12,907 nucleotides of DNA, taken from Bacteroidia bacterium (lineage in GTDB: Bacteria; Bacteroidota; Bacteroidia; Bacteroidales; GCA-2748055). Made by a program: the position numbers and the translations under genes. Where the stretch lies: NCBI GenBank assembly GCA_030596245.1, contig JAUVKN010000090.1, positions 1-12,907 on the forward strand, in the 5' to 3' direction. This document shows positions 1 through 7,782 of this stretch, one piece after another; positions within the stretch are counted from its first letter, which is position 1; each line of letters opens with the position of its first letter. The notes beneath the pieces were generated by a model. It had not been told where the DNA came from and did not search any database. It saw nothing but the letters and a program-made list of their open reading frames with translations.

Positions 1-859
1 CACCTGCTGCCGGCATCACATTGTAGTATCCTTCATGAGGATTTACGGGAACATAGCCGCCACCTGTCTTCACATGAGGAAAAGCCATATTGGGGTTCCT
101 GGATAGATCGACTGGACCAGCTGAAGCATCAGTCATCCCAACAGGGGTGAAGATCTTCTCCTGTAGTAAAACCTGGTAAGGTACTCCTGTTGCCCTCCGG
201 GTAATGGGATCCAGCATACTGAAAACGACATTCTGATAGCCGTACAACTCCCCTGGGACAGCAGAAATATTTACTTCAGGGAGGCGTTCCACAATGGCAT
301 GCAACTCCTGATCGGCTTCCACCAGGTTATCAAAGGCGTATGGCACCAGTCCGGAGGTGTGACTCAGAATATGTTGGATGGTAAGGTCAACCGTATTAAT
401 GGAGTCTTTCAACCTGAATCCAGGATAAAGGTCCACAACCTTATCCTCCAATGATAGGGAACCATCTATTTCCAACATGCACGCCAGTGCTCCGGCAAAT
501 CCTTTGGAGACAGATGCAAGTCTGAACAGGGAATGTTCATCGATCTTCTGGCTACTCCCTCTTTTTCTCTCTCCGAACGTGCCGGTGTAAACCACATCAC
601 CATCATGAACAATGGTATAGGCAGCACCCACAGTATGACTGCGGTCCAGTTCCTCCTCCATAAAGGAGATAAAATCCGTGAATGCCGGAAGGACAGGTAT
701 TGCATCCAACAATGCCGGTTTGACATCCGGCACCAATTCGGGCCGGGATTCGGGCTGGGATTGTAAAGGTTTTGAGCCTGTTGAAAAAAGTACAATGCCT
801 GCTGCAATGCCAAGCACCGTTACCATGAAAACAGGCAACCTGTAGTTAAAACGCTTCAA
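1..859 (-). CDS. Serine hydrolase, beta-lactamase (class C / EstB-like) family, partial
   Basis: The frame is open from about 859 to the window edge, so the C-terminal part is missing and about 286 residues are visible. After a hydrophobic N-terminal segment (about residues 8-27, a signal peptide or anchor) comes a typical PF00144 fold. It has the SxxK nucleophile motif S116-V-S-K119 in the context FRLASVSKG, an HTSG stretch, the YxN motif Y208-Q-N210, and a typical late segment GYYNVMPAAG at the edge. The family includes class C beta-lactamases, DD-peptidases and esterases, so the substrate cannot be named; the protein probably acts in the periplasm. There is no suitable upstream ATG. TTG codons at 859, 868 and 889 are in frame, and the first ATG is at 826, inside the hydrophobic segment. 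I chose 859 because it gives a Lys-Arg n-region directly before the hydrophobic core; a -7-like box at 900-907 argues against the 889 start. Confidence 0.85.
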   Translation of the reverse strand, partial: MKRFNYRLPVFMVTVLGIAAGIVLFSTGSKPLQSQPESRPELVPDVKPALLDAIPVLPAFTDFISFMEEELDRSHTVGAAYTIVHDGDVVYTGTFGERKRGSSQKIDEHSLFRLASVSKGFAGALACMLEIDGSLSLEDKVVDLYPGFRLKDSINTVDLTIQHILSHTSGLVPYAFDNLVEADQELHAIVERLPEVNISAVPGELYGYQNVVFSMLDPITRRATGVPYQVLLQEKIFTPVGMTDASAGPVDLSRNPNMAFPHVKTGGGYVPVNPHEGYYNVMPAAG

Positions 860-899
860 ATATTCCAACTTCTCAAATTTCTTGATCAATATCAGGAAG

Positions 900-907
900 C
901 AAAAGTA
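900..907 (-). promoter_or_regulatory. Bacteroidota -7 box before the serine hydrolase gene
   Basis: On the minus strand this is TACTTTTG, a perfect match to the Bacteroidota TAnnTTTG -7 element. No good TTG lies at the expected -33 position. Transcription would begin near 890, giving a leader of about 20-30 nt to the TTG starts at 868 or 859. The sequence match is direct; function is inferred. Confidence 0.4.
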
Positions 908-991
908 TAACTATATCTAGATTTTTACACTCTGACTGTTGCAGATAATTATCAACAATCATTATGAGTTATTATTGGGCATTTTGCAGCG

Positions 992-1014
992 AAAACCACA
1001 CTACGCTTTTGTGG
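992..1014 (-). terminator. Weak hairpin at the 3' end of the SPFH gene
   Basis: On the minus strand CCACA and TGTGG (1014-1010 and 1000-996) can pair around a 9-nt loop that contains the stop codon of the SPFH gene, followed by TTTT. With only five base pairs and a short T run it is a marginal terminator. Read-through into the serine hydrolase gene is possible. Confidence 0.3.
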
Positions 1015-1927
1015 CATCAAATACCTTGGTGGCCGTAGCGATGATGCTGGAGATATCAGCCAGATTCGCAGGCATGATCATGGTATTGGACTCTTTGGCC
1101 AGCTTTCCGAACTCCAGGAGGTACTGTTCAGCAATCCTGAGGTTCACGGCATCTTTACCACCCTTCTCATTGATAGCAAGGGCTATGGCCCTGATCCCAT
1201 TGGCTGTGGCAGTGGCCACCTGTTCAATCTCAGAAGCCTTACCGGTGGCCTCGTTGATCCGTTTCTGCATCTCACCTTCAGATTCTTTGATCAATTCCTG
1301 TTTTGATCCTTCAGCCACATTGATCTTCGCCTGCTTCTCACCTTCCGACTCGGCGATTACAGCACGCTTTTCCCGTTCAGCCCGCATCTGCTTCTCCATG
1401 GCATCTTTGATGCTCTGGGGAGGAATGATATTTTTCACCTCATACCGGGTCACCTTAACACCCCAGGAATCGCTGGCCTTATCCACCGCCTCAACAATAC
1501 TGTTGTTGATGGTTTCCCGCTCTTCAAAGGTCCTGTCCAATTCAAGTTTTCCGATGATGCTTCGCATGGTTGTCTGGGCAATCTGGATAGAGGCGAACTG
1601 GTAGTGATCAATCCCATATGAGGCTTTCATGGCATCGATCACCTGCAGATAGAGGATCCCGTCAACTTCCACCGAAATATTGTCCCTGGTAATACAGATC
1701 TGGGAAGCCACATCAATGGCTTGTTCTTTCAGGGTATGCCGGTAACGGACCCGGTCAATGAATGGCACAAGAATATTAAAACCGGCCATCAGGGTAGCAC
1801 GGTATTTCCCCAATCTCTCAACAATATAGGCTTTTCGCTGGGGAACAACTTTTACAGAGGATAATAGTATGATCAGTGCCAGGAGGATTAATCCGGCATA
1901 TACAAGTGTTAAAGCGTTTATCTCCAT
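1001..1927 (-). CDS. qmcA: SPFH/Band 7 (stomatin-prohibitin) membrane protein, QmcA-like
   Basis: This 308-residue protein matches the usual QmcA/stomatin length (about 305). It has one N-terminal membrane segment (about residues 5-24), then an SPFH/PHB domain (about 27-185) with characteristic stretches such as VVPQRKAYIVERLGKY and the W-G-V-K-V-T-R-Y-E-V region. A charged, alanine- and glutamate-rich coiled coil follows (about 188-265, with EGEKQAKI-type repeats), then a tail ending in a conserved-looking IMPANLADI segment. Such proteins oligomerise into membrane rings or microdomains and are thought to organise or protect membrane proteins; no enzymatic activity is expected. Its start lies 5 nt after the stop of the NfeD-like gene, the standard pairing of SPFH and NfeD proteins, so they almost certainly share one transcript. 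The orthology to E. coli QmcA rests on architecture and context; a general stomatin-like label would also be correct. Confidence 0.93.
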   Translation of the reverse strand: MEINALTLVYAGLILLALIILLSSVKVVPQRKAYIVERLGKYRATLMAGFNILVPFIDRVRYRHTLKEQAIDVASQICITRDNISVEVDGILYLQVIDAMKASYGIDHYQFASIQIAQTTMRSIIGKLELDRTFEERETINNSIVEAVDKASDSWGVKVTRYEVKNIIPPQSIKDAMEKQMRAEREKRAVIAESEGEKQAKINVAEGSKQELIKESEGEMQKRINEATGKASEIEQVATATANGIRAIALAINEKGGKDAVNLRIAEQYLLEFGKLAKESNTMIMPANLADISSIIATATKVFDATKA

Positions 1928-1932
1928 TTGAG

Positions 1933-2373
1933 TTATTTTGGTTTTACAATAAGTGTGAGACTATCCTTGCTCTGAATGGTTACCGATTGTCCTTTGGAAA
2001 CCGGATCATCACAGCGGGCAGACCAGCGAGTGCCTTTAAATTCTACCTTTCCAGCACCATCTTTGAACTCTTCAACGGCCATGGCTTTTCGACCAATAAA
2101 CTCTTCCAGCTGGTCCTGTATCTCATCATCTCTCCTGCTGAAGAATCGCTTCTTCAGGTATTTTCGAAGCAATACAAGCCCCAGCATCGATGCCACCAGG
2201 AAAATAAAGATCTGCCAGTTAAGGTTAATATCAGTAATGGCGCATACCAGTGCAGTAACCCAGGCCCCAGCGCCAAAAAACAGAATGACCAGTCCGGGCA
2301 GGACCAGTTCCAGGAGCAGTAAACCCAATCCTATCAGGAACCAGATAACTGCGGGATCAGAAAGTATATCCAT
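1933..2373 (-). CDS. NfeD-family membrane protein (short form)
   Basis: This 146-residue protein has two or three closely spaced hydrophobic segments (about residues 8-50 and 53-70). A basic linker rich in K/R follows, then a C-terminal soluble beta domain (about 85-144) with the features of the NfeD OB-fold: an IGRKAMAVEEF start, a G-x-V-x-F-x-G-x-R-W core and a G-x-S-V stretch. It lacks the N-terminal ClpP-like serine protease domain of long NfeD proteins, so it is the short form, equivalent to E. coli YbbK. It lies directly upstream of the SPFH gene, with which such proteins are proposed to interact. The ATG at 2371-2373 sits about 10-15 nt after the expected transcription start of a promoter-like element at 2391-2419. 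Confidence 0.9.
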   Translation of the reverse strand: MDILSDPAVIWFLIGLGLLLLELVLPGLVILFFGAGAWVTALVCAITDINLNWQIFIFLVASMLGLVLLRKYLKKRFFSRRDDEIQDQLEEFIGRKAMAVEEFKDGAGKVEFKGTRWSARCDDPVSKGQSVTIQSKDSLTLIVKPK

Positions 2374-2390
2374 TGGACGCCTATTTTTTT

Positions 2391-2419
2391 TAAATTTAAG
2401 AAATTTGACGAAAATTCAA
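2391..2419 (-). promoter_or_regulatory. Candidate promoter of the nfeD-qmcA operon
   Basis: On the minus strand TTG (2419-2417), an 18-nt spacer and TAAATTTA (2398-2391) fit the Bacteroidota -33/-7 pattern with one mismatch in the last base of TAnnTTTG. The implied transcription start is near 2384, just before the ATG at 2373. The region is AT-rich, so chance matches are possible. Confidence 0.45.
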
Positions 2420-2486
2420 GTAAGAAAGTAAGCTATTGTGGGACAGGTATCCAGATGAGCATACCAACCATTTGTGAAACTATCCT

Positions 2487-2494
2487 TACATTTG
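2487..2494 (+). promoter_or_regulatory. -7 box (TACATTTG) before ppk1
   Basis: TACATTTG is a perfect TAnnTTTG match. There is no good TTG about 19 nt upstream, so the -33 element is weak or activator-dependent. The implied transcription start is near 2500, 10-12 nt before the ATG at 2512. This placement excludes the upstream in-frame ATG at 2455 as the main start. An 8-bp direct repeat, CATTTGTG, overlaps this box (2469-2476 and 2489-2496). Confidence 0.45.
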
Positions 2495-2511
2495 TGTTTC
2501 GATCTGAAATT

Positions 2512-4593
2512 ATGGGAAAATACGAATACTTCAACCGTGATATAAGCTGGCTCTCTTTTAACTTCCGGGTACTTCAGGAGGCAATGGACAAAACTCTCCC
2601 CCTGTATGAACGGATTAAATTCCTGGCCATCTATTCCAACAACACCGAAGAGTTCTATCAGGTCAGGGTGAGCTATTATAAGCATATGCTTCGCAATGAA
2701 AGCGAATTCCCACGGCAACATTTCCGAACCTTGGACCCCGCAGGGATCATCCGTCAGATCAATGAGATCGTAACCAACCAGCAATCCATCTTTCATCTAA
2801 TTTTTGAAGATGAAATTCTTCCCGAGCTTAGAAAAAACAGGGTCATCGTGGTAGGTAAAGAGGACCGTTTGTCGAAAGCGCAGCTGGACTACGTCAGCGA
2901 TATATTCTACTCCAACATCCTCACCTCCATCGAACCGGTACTGCTGGTGAAGAAGAAGGTAAGACCCTTCCTGAAAACCGGGCATCCCTACATCGCTATG
3001 GAAATGGTAAGCCAGGATAACCCCGGGGAAAAACACAGGAAGAGATATGGCATTGTAAAGATCCCAACCGATCATAACATCTCCAGGTTCCTGGAGCTCC
3101 CAAGGGAGAATGAGAAACATTATATCATGTTTTTGGAGGATGTGATTATGCGAAACATTCATGCCATTTTTCCCGGGTACAATGTAAAGAACTGGTACTC
3201 ATTTAAGCTTACCCGGGACGCTGATATGGAGTATGATGATTATGAGGGAGAGGACCTGATCGATGCCATAGACAGGATCAGGTCGGTACGGTCTGTAGGA
3301 AATCCCAACCGTTTCCAGTATGACAGAGCAATGCCTGATAAATTATTGGAATACCTGACCACTTCTTTAACCATCTCAAAGGACCTCCTGGTAATGGGAG
3401 GAAGCAGGCATAATTTCAGAGATTTTTTCAGTTTTCCAAATCCGGTTTATCCAAAAATGGAGATCGAGAGTCTCCCTCCAATTCCCATTCCAGCCCTTGC
3501 CAACCTGAAGAAACCCATCTCCTCACTAATTAGCAAAAAGGACTATTTACTAAGCGTTCCTTACCAACCTTTTGAACACTACCTCAGGTTCCTGAGAGAA
3601 GCTTCAACGGATCCCTCAGTGAAAGAGATCAAAACCACCCAATACAGGGTTTCGGATCATTCGGTGGTAGTGAATTCTCTCATCGCAGCTGCCGAAAACG
3701 GAAAGAAAGTCACGGTTTTTGTAGAACTGAAGGCCAGATTTGATGAGGAGGCGAATCTGAAATGGGCCAATGAAATGACCAAGGCAGGTATTCTGATCAT
3801 CTACAGCATCCCCAAGCTGAAGGTTCACGCAAAAATTGCCCTGGTGATCCGGAAAAAAGGATCTAAACATGGGGACCAGACATACCTGGGGACCGGGAAT
3901 TTCAATGAAAAGACAGCCCGCCTCTATGGCGACCATGGCCTGTTCACTTCAAATCCGGAGGTGGTAAAGGAGGTGAAAGACCTTTATAAACATCTTGAAA
4001 ATCAGAAGTTAAAACCTCGTTTTAAGCATATCCTGGTACCGGGATTCAACATGATTCCCTCATTTCGTAAACTGATCAACCAGGAAATTGAAAATGTAAA
4101 GGCAGGAAAAATCGGGTATATACTCCTTAAAATGAATGGCCTGCAGGACGGCGAGATGGTGGATAGCCTTTACAAGGCCAGTGAAGCTGGCGTAAAAATC
4201 GACCTGATCGTCAGGGGGGTGTGCACGCTTAAAACGGGTCAGTCCTACAGCAAAAATATAAGGGTCATACGCATCGTGGATCGATACCTTGAGCATGCAA
4301 GGGTTTTTGCATTCCTCAACAATGGAGACCACCAGGTTTATCTTGGTTCGGCCGACTGGATGAAACGGAATCTGCGGCGAAGGGTTGAGTGTATATTCCC
4401 CGTGTATGACCGGGAACTCAAAAAGGAGTTGCTTGACGTGCTGAACATACAACTTTCCGATAATGTAAAAGCATGTGAGATCGATGAGCACCTGAGCAAC
4501 AACCGTATCATTACCAAAGGACCCGATATCCGGGCACAGTTATCCATTTACGAGTATTTTAAAAACAAGTACACCATACCTCAATATTTATAG
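2512..4593 (+). CDS. ppk1: Polyphosphate kinase 1
   Basis: This enzyme reversibly transfers the gamma-phosphate of ATP to inorganic polyphosphate; it is usually membrane-associated or cytoplasmic. From the ATG at 2512 it has 693 residues, the normal family length. The N-terminal segment YFNRDISWLSFN is a PPK1 hallmark. The catalytic half contains TQYRVSDHS, the VELKARFDEEANLKWA helix, and K-L-K-V-H439-A-K, where H439 corresponds to the autophosphorylated histidine (E. coli H435). It also contains YLGTGNFNEKTARLYGDHG, and Y-L-E-H595-A-R, matching the second catalytic histidine (E. coli H592). No key residue is missing. The open frame extends back to an ATG at 2455, but those 19 residues do not look like PPK1 and precede the -7 box. 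meaB follows 27 bp downstream on the same strand, so co-transcription is likely. Confidence 0.97.
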   Translation: MGKYEYFNRDISWLSFNFRVLQEAMDKTLPLYERIKFLAIYSNNTEEFYQVRVSYYKHMLRNESEFPRQHFRTLDPAGIIRQINEIVTNQQSIFHLIFEDEILPELRKNRVIVVGKEDRLSKAQLDYVSDIFYSNILTSIEPVLLVKKKVRPFLKTGHPYIAMEMVSQDNPGEKHRKRYGIVKIPTDHNISRFLELPRENEKHYIMFLEDVIMRNIHAIFPGYNVKNWYSFKLTRDADMEYDDYEGEDLIDAIDRIRSVRSVGNPNRFQYDRAMPDKLLEYLTTSLTISKDLLVMGGSRHNFRDFFSFPNPVYPKMEIESLPPIPIPALANLKKPISSLISKKDYLLSVPYQPFEHYLRFLREASTDPSVKEIKTTQYRVSDHSVVVNSLIAAAENGKKVTVFVELKARFDEEANLKWANEMTKAGILIIYSIPKLKVHAKIALVIRKKGSKHGDQTYLGTGNFNEKTARLYGDHGLFTSNPEVVKEVKDLYKHLENQKLKPRFKHILVPGFNMIPSFRKLINQEIENVKAGKIGYILLKMNGLQDGEMVDSLYKASEAGVKIDLIVRGVCTLKTGQSYSKNIRVIRIVDRYLEHARVFAFLNNGDHQVYLGSADWMKRNLRRRVECIFPVYDRELKKELLDVLNIQLSDNVKACEIDEHLSNNRIITKGPDIRAQLSIYEYFKNKYTIPQYL

Positions 4594-4620
4594 GGATTCT
4601 GGAAAACCGATATAGACATT

Positions 4621-5706
4621 ATGAAAAAATCCGCACTATCGGTTTCCGAAGGGGTACCCCAACCCGATTCAATCAACAAGGATGCCGTCAGCCGGCTGAA
4701 GAGAGCCAAAAAGAAACAATACTCCACTGTTGAACTCCTGGAAGGAATCCGTAACAGGGACATCACTCTGCTCAGTCAGGCCATTACCCTGGTTGAGAGC
4801 TCCCTCCCCCAACACCAATCTGAAGCCCAGGAACTGATCGCAGCCTCTCTTCCTCATTCGGGGAACGCCTTTCGGCTGGGTATAACAGGAGTTCCGGGTG
4901 CAGGGAAAAGCACTTTTATCGAGGCTCTTGGAAAACATATCCTCGATCAGGGAGGCAGGCTGGCGGTATTGGCCATTGATCCTAGCAGTGAGCGATCGAA
5001 AGGGAGCATCATGGGTGACAAAACCCGTATGGAAGAACTGTCAGGAAGGCCCGAAGCATATATCCGTCCATCTCCGTCCGGTGGTACTCTTGGGGGAGTG
5101 GCCAGGAAAACCAGGGAGACCATTATCCTTTGTGAGGCAGCTGGATTTGACACTATCTTCGTGGAGACCGTCGGTGTTGGACAATCTGAAACAGCTGTTC
5201 ACAGCATGGTGGATTTTTTTCTGCTCATTATGCTTGCTGGTGCAGGGGATGAACTACAGGGTATAAAGAGGGGTATTATGGAAATGGCCGATGCCATCGT
5301 GATCAACAAAGCAGATGGGAACAACATTCAAAAAGCCAGGAGAGCCCAGTCTGAATTTGCCAACGCACTTCACCTATTCCCCCCCTCCATCTCGGGATGG
5401 ACACCACTGGTAAAAACCTGTTCATCTCTTTACAGTACAGGAATTGGCGAAATTTGGGAAATGGTGGGAGAGTATAATGCCTTTGTTTCCAATAATGGGT
5501 ACCTGAAAAACCGGCGACATGAACAGTCAAAGTACTGGATGTTCGAGACAATCAGGGAAGGGATTTACAACCATGTATTCAATGATCCGGAGATGCAACA
5601 GGAACTTGACAAACATGAAAAATCCATCACCGAAGGCCGCATGACCTCATATATGGCGGCTGTTTCTATTTTGAATAAGTATAAATCTCAGAAGAAAAAC
5701 TCCTGA
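4621..5706 (+). CDS. meaB: Methylmalonyl-CoA mutase-associated GTPase MeaB (ArgK family)
   Basis: MeaB is a cytoplasmic G-protein chaperone that gates adenosylcobalamin loading and protects methylmalonyl-CoA mutase from inactivation. The 361-residue protein has the P-loop G90-V-P-G-A-G-K-S-T98, the family segment AIDPSSERSKGSIMGDKTRM, the switch region E182-T-V-G-V-G-Q-S-E190, and the guanine-specificity motif N229-K-A-D232. The early residues (about 1-45) are a variable basic extension, and the C-terminal tail carries the dimerisation region. The ATG at 4621 is the first good start after the ppk1 stop. The gene ends in TGA, showing that TGA is a stop codon in this organism. No mutase subunit genes are in the window; in many Bacteroidota they are elsewhere. 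Function is by family assignment. Confidence 0.95.
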   Translation: MKKSALSVSEGVPQPDSINKDAVSRLKRAKKKQYSTVELLEGIRNRDITLLSQAITLVESSLPQHQSEAQELIAASLPHSGNAFRLGITGVPGAGKSTFIEALGKHILDQGGRLAVLAIDPSSERSKGSIMGDKTRMEELSGRPEAYIRPSPSGGTLGGVARKTRETIILCEAAGFDTIFVETVGVGQSETAVHSMVDFFLLIMLAGAGDELQGIKRGIMEMADAIVINKADGNNIQKARRAQSEFANALHLFPPSISGWTPLVKTCSSLYSTGIGEIWEMVGEYNAFVSNNGYLKNRRHEQSKYWMFETIREGIYNHVFNDPEMQQELDKHEKSITEGRMTSYMAAVSILNKYKSQKKNS

Positions 5707-5766
5707 CATACTTCCGGGTTGACAATTAGTTGTATTATTGCGCTTTAAATATAAAATCCTATTTCT

Positions 5767-6482
5767 ATGCGTAATCTGATCTTCATTTTAATTGCCATTG
5801 TAGCCATTCAATCCTGCAACCAGGCAAAGGATCATTATAGTATCCAGGTTGACCTGGATGATACCGAAGGCAAATGGGTGAGACTGATGAGTCTTGATGA
5901 TAGGAAATATGTGGTTTCCGACTCGGTTTTTGCAGAAGCTGGCACTCCGGCAGTGATGACAAATAGTGTGGTTGGTGTGAAGACCATGTACCTGACCGTT
6001 GAAGATGGTCAGGGTTCCATTCAACTACTGATCGAAAACACCCAATATGACATCACAGGAAACCTTGAGTCGCCTGTCATTAAAACAGATGGCAAAGCCC
6101 AGAGTGACATGAATGCTTATAACGACGAACTGAAGTACATAATGGAAATATATTACTCATCGATTTCTGAGCCAGCTGGTGTGGACCCTGCCGCAGTGCC
6201 AATCCCGAATTGGTTGAGATCTACCAGGAGTATCACGACCAGGGATTTGAGATCCTTGGAGTATCACTGGACCGCGACTCTGCACGCTGGGTAAAGGGCA
6301 TTGCCGATGACAACCTCACCTGGCCCCAAATCTCTGACCTGAAATACTGGAATTGTGAAGAGGCCGAACTTTACGGAGTACCAGCCATTCCTCATGCTGT
6401 TCTGATTGACAGGAACGGGATCATTGCTGCTAAAAAACTCCACGGAGAAGAGCTGCGCGAAGCCATAGAATCGCTTCTTTAG
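5767..6482 (+). pseudogene. Broken TlpA-like thioredoxin lipoprotein gene (DUF4369 plus thioredoxin)
   Basis: The first frame, from ATG 5767, encodes a lipoprotein signal peptide with lipobox I-Q-S-C17 and a DUF4369-like start ending near SDMNAYNDELK (6106-6135). The frame then turns to unrelated residues and stops at 6292-6294. In another frame, 6141-6482 encodes the C-terminal half of a TlpA/ResA-type thioredoxin: NGNILLIDF, a TGA at 6168-6170, ASWCGPCRSANPELVEIY, then EILGVSLDRDSARW, a cis-proline loop VPAIPH, and stop TAG 6480-6482. Intact relatives read DFWASWCGPCR, so the TGA replaces the expected Trp. They also carry well over 100 residues between the two retained parts, which are missing here. 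The gene therefore shows an internal deletion, a frameshift and a nonsense change. When intact it would be a lipid-anchored extracytoplasmic thiol-disulfide oxidoreductase. Assembly or sequencing error is the alternative. Confidence 0.85.
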
Positions 6483-6514
6483 TGGGAACTAACTCGCTTC
6501 TTTAGTGGGAACTA
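6471..6514. repeat. 23-bp tandem duplication at convergent gene ends
   Basis: The unit TCGCTTCTTTAGTGGGAAC plus TAAC at 6471-6493 is followed directly by a second copy matching over 21 bases (6494-6514). A shorter echo, GGAACTAACTC, lies at 6515-6525. The first copy contains the last codons and the stop of the thioredoxin pseudogene. The third partial copy runs into the stop codon of the DUF1573 gene. It has no inverted symmetry and does not look like a terminator; replication slippage is the simplest origin. Confidence 0.8.
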
Positions 6515-6518
6515 GGAA

Positions 6519-7601
6519 CTAACTCTTTACCACCTCCCCTTTTACCCACAGGATCATTTTGCTTTTCTTGGGATCGTTGGTGATGATGGTAACCGTTTTG
6601 TTCTGATTCCCCACCTTTCCGGCCGAGTTGAATACGGTCTTAATATCAACAGATTCACCAGGAGTGATTACCCTTTTCTCAGGTTGGACAGCGGTGCAAC
6701 CACATGAGGCCTTCACTTTTCTGATGTGCAGGTCGGACTTACCCGAATTGGTCAGTATATAAATATGTTCCACCTTTTCACCCTGATTGATCTTGCCGAA
6801 CTTAAATTCAGGATCATCCACACTCAGGACAGGTGCTTTGGCCAATTGTTCTGCAGTCATTGCTGCAAAATCTTCCTCGATATTGGCACTGATTACCAGA
6901 CTGTAGTTGCGTTCGGATACACCATTGATCTTTAGTCCCATTCTATCGATCACGAATCCCCAATCATTTCTAACGGGAGCATTATAACTTGCTACCAGAA
7001 ATCCCTTCTCCTCCGGTTTAAGAGTAGCGGGTTCAGCTTTGATGGTGATGTGTTTGGGCACCCTTTCAAAAGCAATCTTAACCGGGGCATCAGAGTGGTT
7101 GATAACTTCTAGCCGTTTTTCTGATTTCTCTGTATTTTTTATATTCCCGAATGCAAGGTGATTCGATTTCAGGCGCATGGGTCCCATGGCATACCGGTAG
7201 TCATCCTCTACGGTTCTGGGCTTGGGTACAACCTCCCCTGCGATGGTAAGCCTTACACTGCCGGGGTTGGAGTTGGAGATAACCGTTACATACTTCCTGA
7301 AAGAACCAGGCCGTCCAGCCGGATTGTAAGTAGCTGCAACAAATCCTTTGCCTCCCGGTGGAACTGGTTCACGCGTCCAACGGGGTGCCGTACAACCACA
7401 CGAAGCAGTTACATTTTGTACAATCAGGTCAGATCCACCTGTATTTACAAATTCAAATTTGTGGGTAACTTTTCCATCAGCCTCCTTGAATTTCCCAAAG
7501 TTATGTGACTGTTCATTAAAAGAAATTTTGGGCTTTACCGTCTGTGACATCAGGGGCGCAAGGAATCCGGCTATACAGAATATCAACAAAATCCGCTTCA
7601 T
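6519..7601 (-). CDS. Secreted protein with DUF1573 domains
   Basis: This 360-residue protein has a Sec signal peptide (basic MKR, hydrophobic residues 4-18, likely cleavage near S19/Q20). The first DUF1573 domain (about 25-125) carries the signature A-S-C68-G-C70-T. A middle domain (about 145-240) has a similar beta layout but no Cys pair. The last DUF1573 domain (about 260-357) carries A-S-C300-G-C302-T. The domains resemble immunoglobulin-like ASPM/SPD-2/Hydin or PapD-like modules: an F-G-K/N-I strand start, N-S/T-G in the middle and N-P-A/N-S-A-G near the end. They are very common in Bacteroidota exported proteins, but no precise function is established; a cell-envelope role is likely. The C residues may form a disulfide or bind metal, which is an inference. 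The gene converges on the thioredoxin relic and is divergent from the outer-membrane protein gene. Confidence 0.88.
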   Translation of the reverse strand: MKRILLIFCIAGFLAPLMSQTVKPKISFNEQSHNFGKFKEADGKVTHKFEFVNTGGSDLIVQNVTASCGCTAPRWTREPVPPGGKGFVAATYNPAGRPGSFRKYVTVISNSNPGSVRLTIAGEVVPKPRTVEDDYRYAMGPMRLKSNHLAFGNIKNTEKSEKRLEVINHSDAPVKIAFERVPKHITIKAEPATLKPEEKGFLVASYNAPVRNDWGFVIDRMGLKINGVSERNYSLVISANIEEDFAAMTAEQLAKAPVLSVDDPEFKFGKINQGEKVEHIYILTNSGKSDLHIRKVKASCGCTAVQPEKRVITPGESVDIKTVFNSAGKVGNQNKTVTIITNDPKKSKMILWVKGEVVKS

Positions 7602-7782
7602 GTTCCGACTATTTATTGATTGGATAAAAAAGGTTAAATCCGTTCAGACTATAAAATTAACATAAATAAACCACAAATAGTTGCATAATTTTTGAGGTAA
7701 CCTTGTGAATGCAAATTTCAGGCCGGGATTTTGAACCTGATTATAACTTATTATGTTTACTTTTAGATCGCCATAGAAGGGT
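7602..7782. other. Divergent intergenic region
   Basis: This AT-rich 181-bp spacer between the two divergent starts must hold promoters for both genes. On the plus strand a TTTTG (7729-7733), an 18-nt spacer and TATGTTTA (7752-7759) resemble the Bacteroidota promoter with mismatches; TACTTTTA at 7758-7765 is another weak -7 candidate. I find no convincing -7 match for the minus-strand gene, no clear operator and no small RNA. Confidence 0.4.

Noticed and set aside
466..813. 115-residue minus-strand open frame over the serine hydrolase
   Set aside because: It is an out-of-frame shadow; the adjacent frame carries the SxxK and YxN motifs of a recognised family.
860..1000. Inverted repeat TGTTG/CAACA near 944-965 as a second terminator
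   Set aside because: The stem is only five pairs with an 11-nt loop and no following T run.
939..1604. 221-residue plus-strand open frame opposite the SPFH gene
   Set aside because: It is antisense to a well-conserved SPFH coding region and shows no recognisable family features.
2455..2511. Upstream in-frame ATG extending ppk1 by 19 residues
   Set aside because: The extension has no PPK1 similarity and lies upstream of and across the -7 box; the ATG at 2512 gives the typical MGKYEYFNRDISW start.
5707..5766. TTGACA and the small palindrome ACAATTAGTTGT between meaB and the pseudogene
   Set aside because: There is no correctly spaced -7 box, and the 4-bp hairpin has no T tract, so neither a promoter nor a terminator is supported.
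6168..6170. In-frame TGA next to the thioredoxin CxxC as a possible selenocysteine codon or TGA=Trp recoding
   Set aside because: The TGA sits at the Trp position, not at a Cys, and both Cys of CGPC are present. meaB ends in TGA, Trp is coded by TGG throughout, and the gene has a separate deletion and frameshift.
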